DNA of 36,272 bases from a bacterium (GTDB taxonomy: Bacteria; UBP6; UBA1177): positions 1 to 36,272 of the forward strand of contig JAKLDO010000028.1 in assembly GCA_022703485.1 (NCBI GenBank), given 5' to 3'. Under the pieces are notes generated by a model, which was not told where the DNA came from, searched no databases, and worked only from the letters and a program-made list of their open reading frames with translations. The translations under genes and the position numbers were made by a program. Numbering within the stretch: the first letter of the stretch is position 1; each line of letters opens with the position of its first letter. Below, piece after piece: positions 36,066 through 36,272 of the stretch.

Positions 36066-36091
36066 CTGCAGGCTTTTTCTGCAGGCTTTTT
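36066..36091 (+). terminator. possible intrinsic terminator / 13-bp tandem repeat
   Basis: CTGCAGGCTTTTT occurs twice in tandem (36066-36078, 36079-36091). Because CTGCAG is self-complementary, the two can form a 6-bp stem with a T-rich loop, followed by GCTTTTT. The stem is short, so termination is only plausible. It lies 29 bp after the last lipoprotein gene. Confidence 0.35.
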
Positions 36092-36099
36092 CTGTCAAG

Positions 36100-36141
36100 G
36101 CAAAGTAGAAATGTCCGGTTTTGAGCAAAGTAGAAATGTCC
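36100..36141. mobile_element. probable insertion-element end with 17-bp direct repeats
   Basis: GCAAAGTAGAAATGTCC occurs at 36100-36116 and again at 36125-36141, a 25-bp period. Repeated copies of such a motif next to a transposase-side stop codon are typical of insertion-sequence ends, for example the multiple terminal repeats of IS21-like elements. The element would extend to the right beyond the window. Family assignment is uncertain. Confidence 0.45.
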
Positions 36142-36272
36142 TAAATTGAACATAGTTCCTCTTGATTTTTCCATTTTAAATCGATATCGGGTTTAAAATT
36201 GAAGTTTTCATTCTGTGCTTTTATCACTTTTGACATTCGCATGTTAATTGTTTTAGCGTTTTCGAGTTCGCT
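36141..36272 (-). CDS. 3' end of an unidentified ORF, possibly of an insertion element (partial)
   Basis: On the minus strand the frame is open from the window edge to a TAG whose complement is CTA at 36141-36143. This gives 43 residues ending KWKNQEELCSI. The stop codon touches the inner 17-bp repeat, which is the usual closeness of a transposase gene to its element's end. The peptide has no motif I recognise, so the call rests on context. Confidence 0.4.
   Translation of the reverse strand, partial: SELENAKTINMRMSKVIKAQNENFNFKPDIDLKWKNQEELCSI

Noticed and set aside
36066..36091. A strong rho-independent terminator
   Set aside because: The stem is only the 6-bp self-complementary CTGCAG; I list it as a weak candidate only.

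Overview
The window looks like a chromosomal segment of a Gram-negative (diderm) bacterium of moderate GC content. It carries a complete type II secretion operon, many lipoproteins with an N-terminal lipobox followed by a long Asp/Glu-rich tether, a myxococcal-type cysteine-rich repeat remnant (CGNGVTEPGELCDG), an RCC1 lipoprotein and a formylglycine-generating-enzyme-like lipoprotein. That mix points to an uncultured deltaproteobacterial or Myxococcota-like lineage. This is inference; there is no rRNA or marker gene to fix the taxonomy.

Layout. (1) 1-3683: an Rnf operon, rnfC (5' cut by the window edge)-rnfD-rnfG-rnfE-rnfA, for a membrane ferredoxin:NAD+ oxidoreductase. (2) 3684-7411: a patchwork inserted behind rnfA. 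The last 41 bp of rnfA occur again, perfectly, at 4149-4189, and 26 bp of it occur at 6988-7013. Between and after the copies sit an orphan minimal nucleotidyltransferase, a 14-repeat RCC1 lipoprotein and the 3' remnant of a Cys-rich protein. (3) 7517-9709: a lipoprotein ending in a formylglycine-generating-enzyme-like domain. (4) 9816-13936: a probable operon of NfeD-like protein, flotillin, serine racemase/threonine dehydratase and a Kazal-like lipoprotein. (5) 13937-14948: a RAYT (REP-associated transposase) with a cluster of REP-like palindromes, two of them inside its own coding sequence. (6) 14936-15700 (minus strand): a collagen-like, Cys-repeat lipoprotein. (7) 15853-17811: groES-groEL. 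(8) 17891-32206: gspC-D-E-F-G-H-I-J-K-L-M-N plus a small lipoprotein, preceded by a good match to a sigma-54 (-24/-12) promoter. (9) 32284-34046: a two-gene AAA ATPase/DUF4276 (TOPRIM-like) module resembling OLD/PARIS/RloAB-type defence pairs. (10) 34123-36037: three tandem small lipoproteins, the first and third being mosaic duplicates. (11) 36100-36272: 17-bp direct repeats and the 3' end of a minus-strand ORF, probably the end of an insertion element.

How it fits together. The Rnf and groESL blocks are housekeeping. The T2SS operon would supply a route for exporting proteins, plausibly including some of the acidic-tethered lipoproteins nearby. The stretches after rnfA and after the T2SS operon are accessory in character: AT-richer, with repeats, truncated genes, orphan toxin-antitoxin-type and defence-type genes and an insertion-element end. 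The most unusual signals are the serial re-creation of the rnfA 3' end, the sigma-54 site in front of the T2SS operon, REP palindromes translated inside a RAYT, paired Cys loss in one RCC1 repeat, and a synonymous-only acidic tether shared by two diverged lipoproteins.
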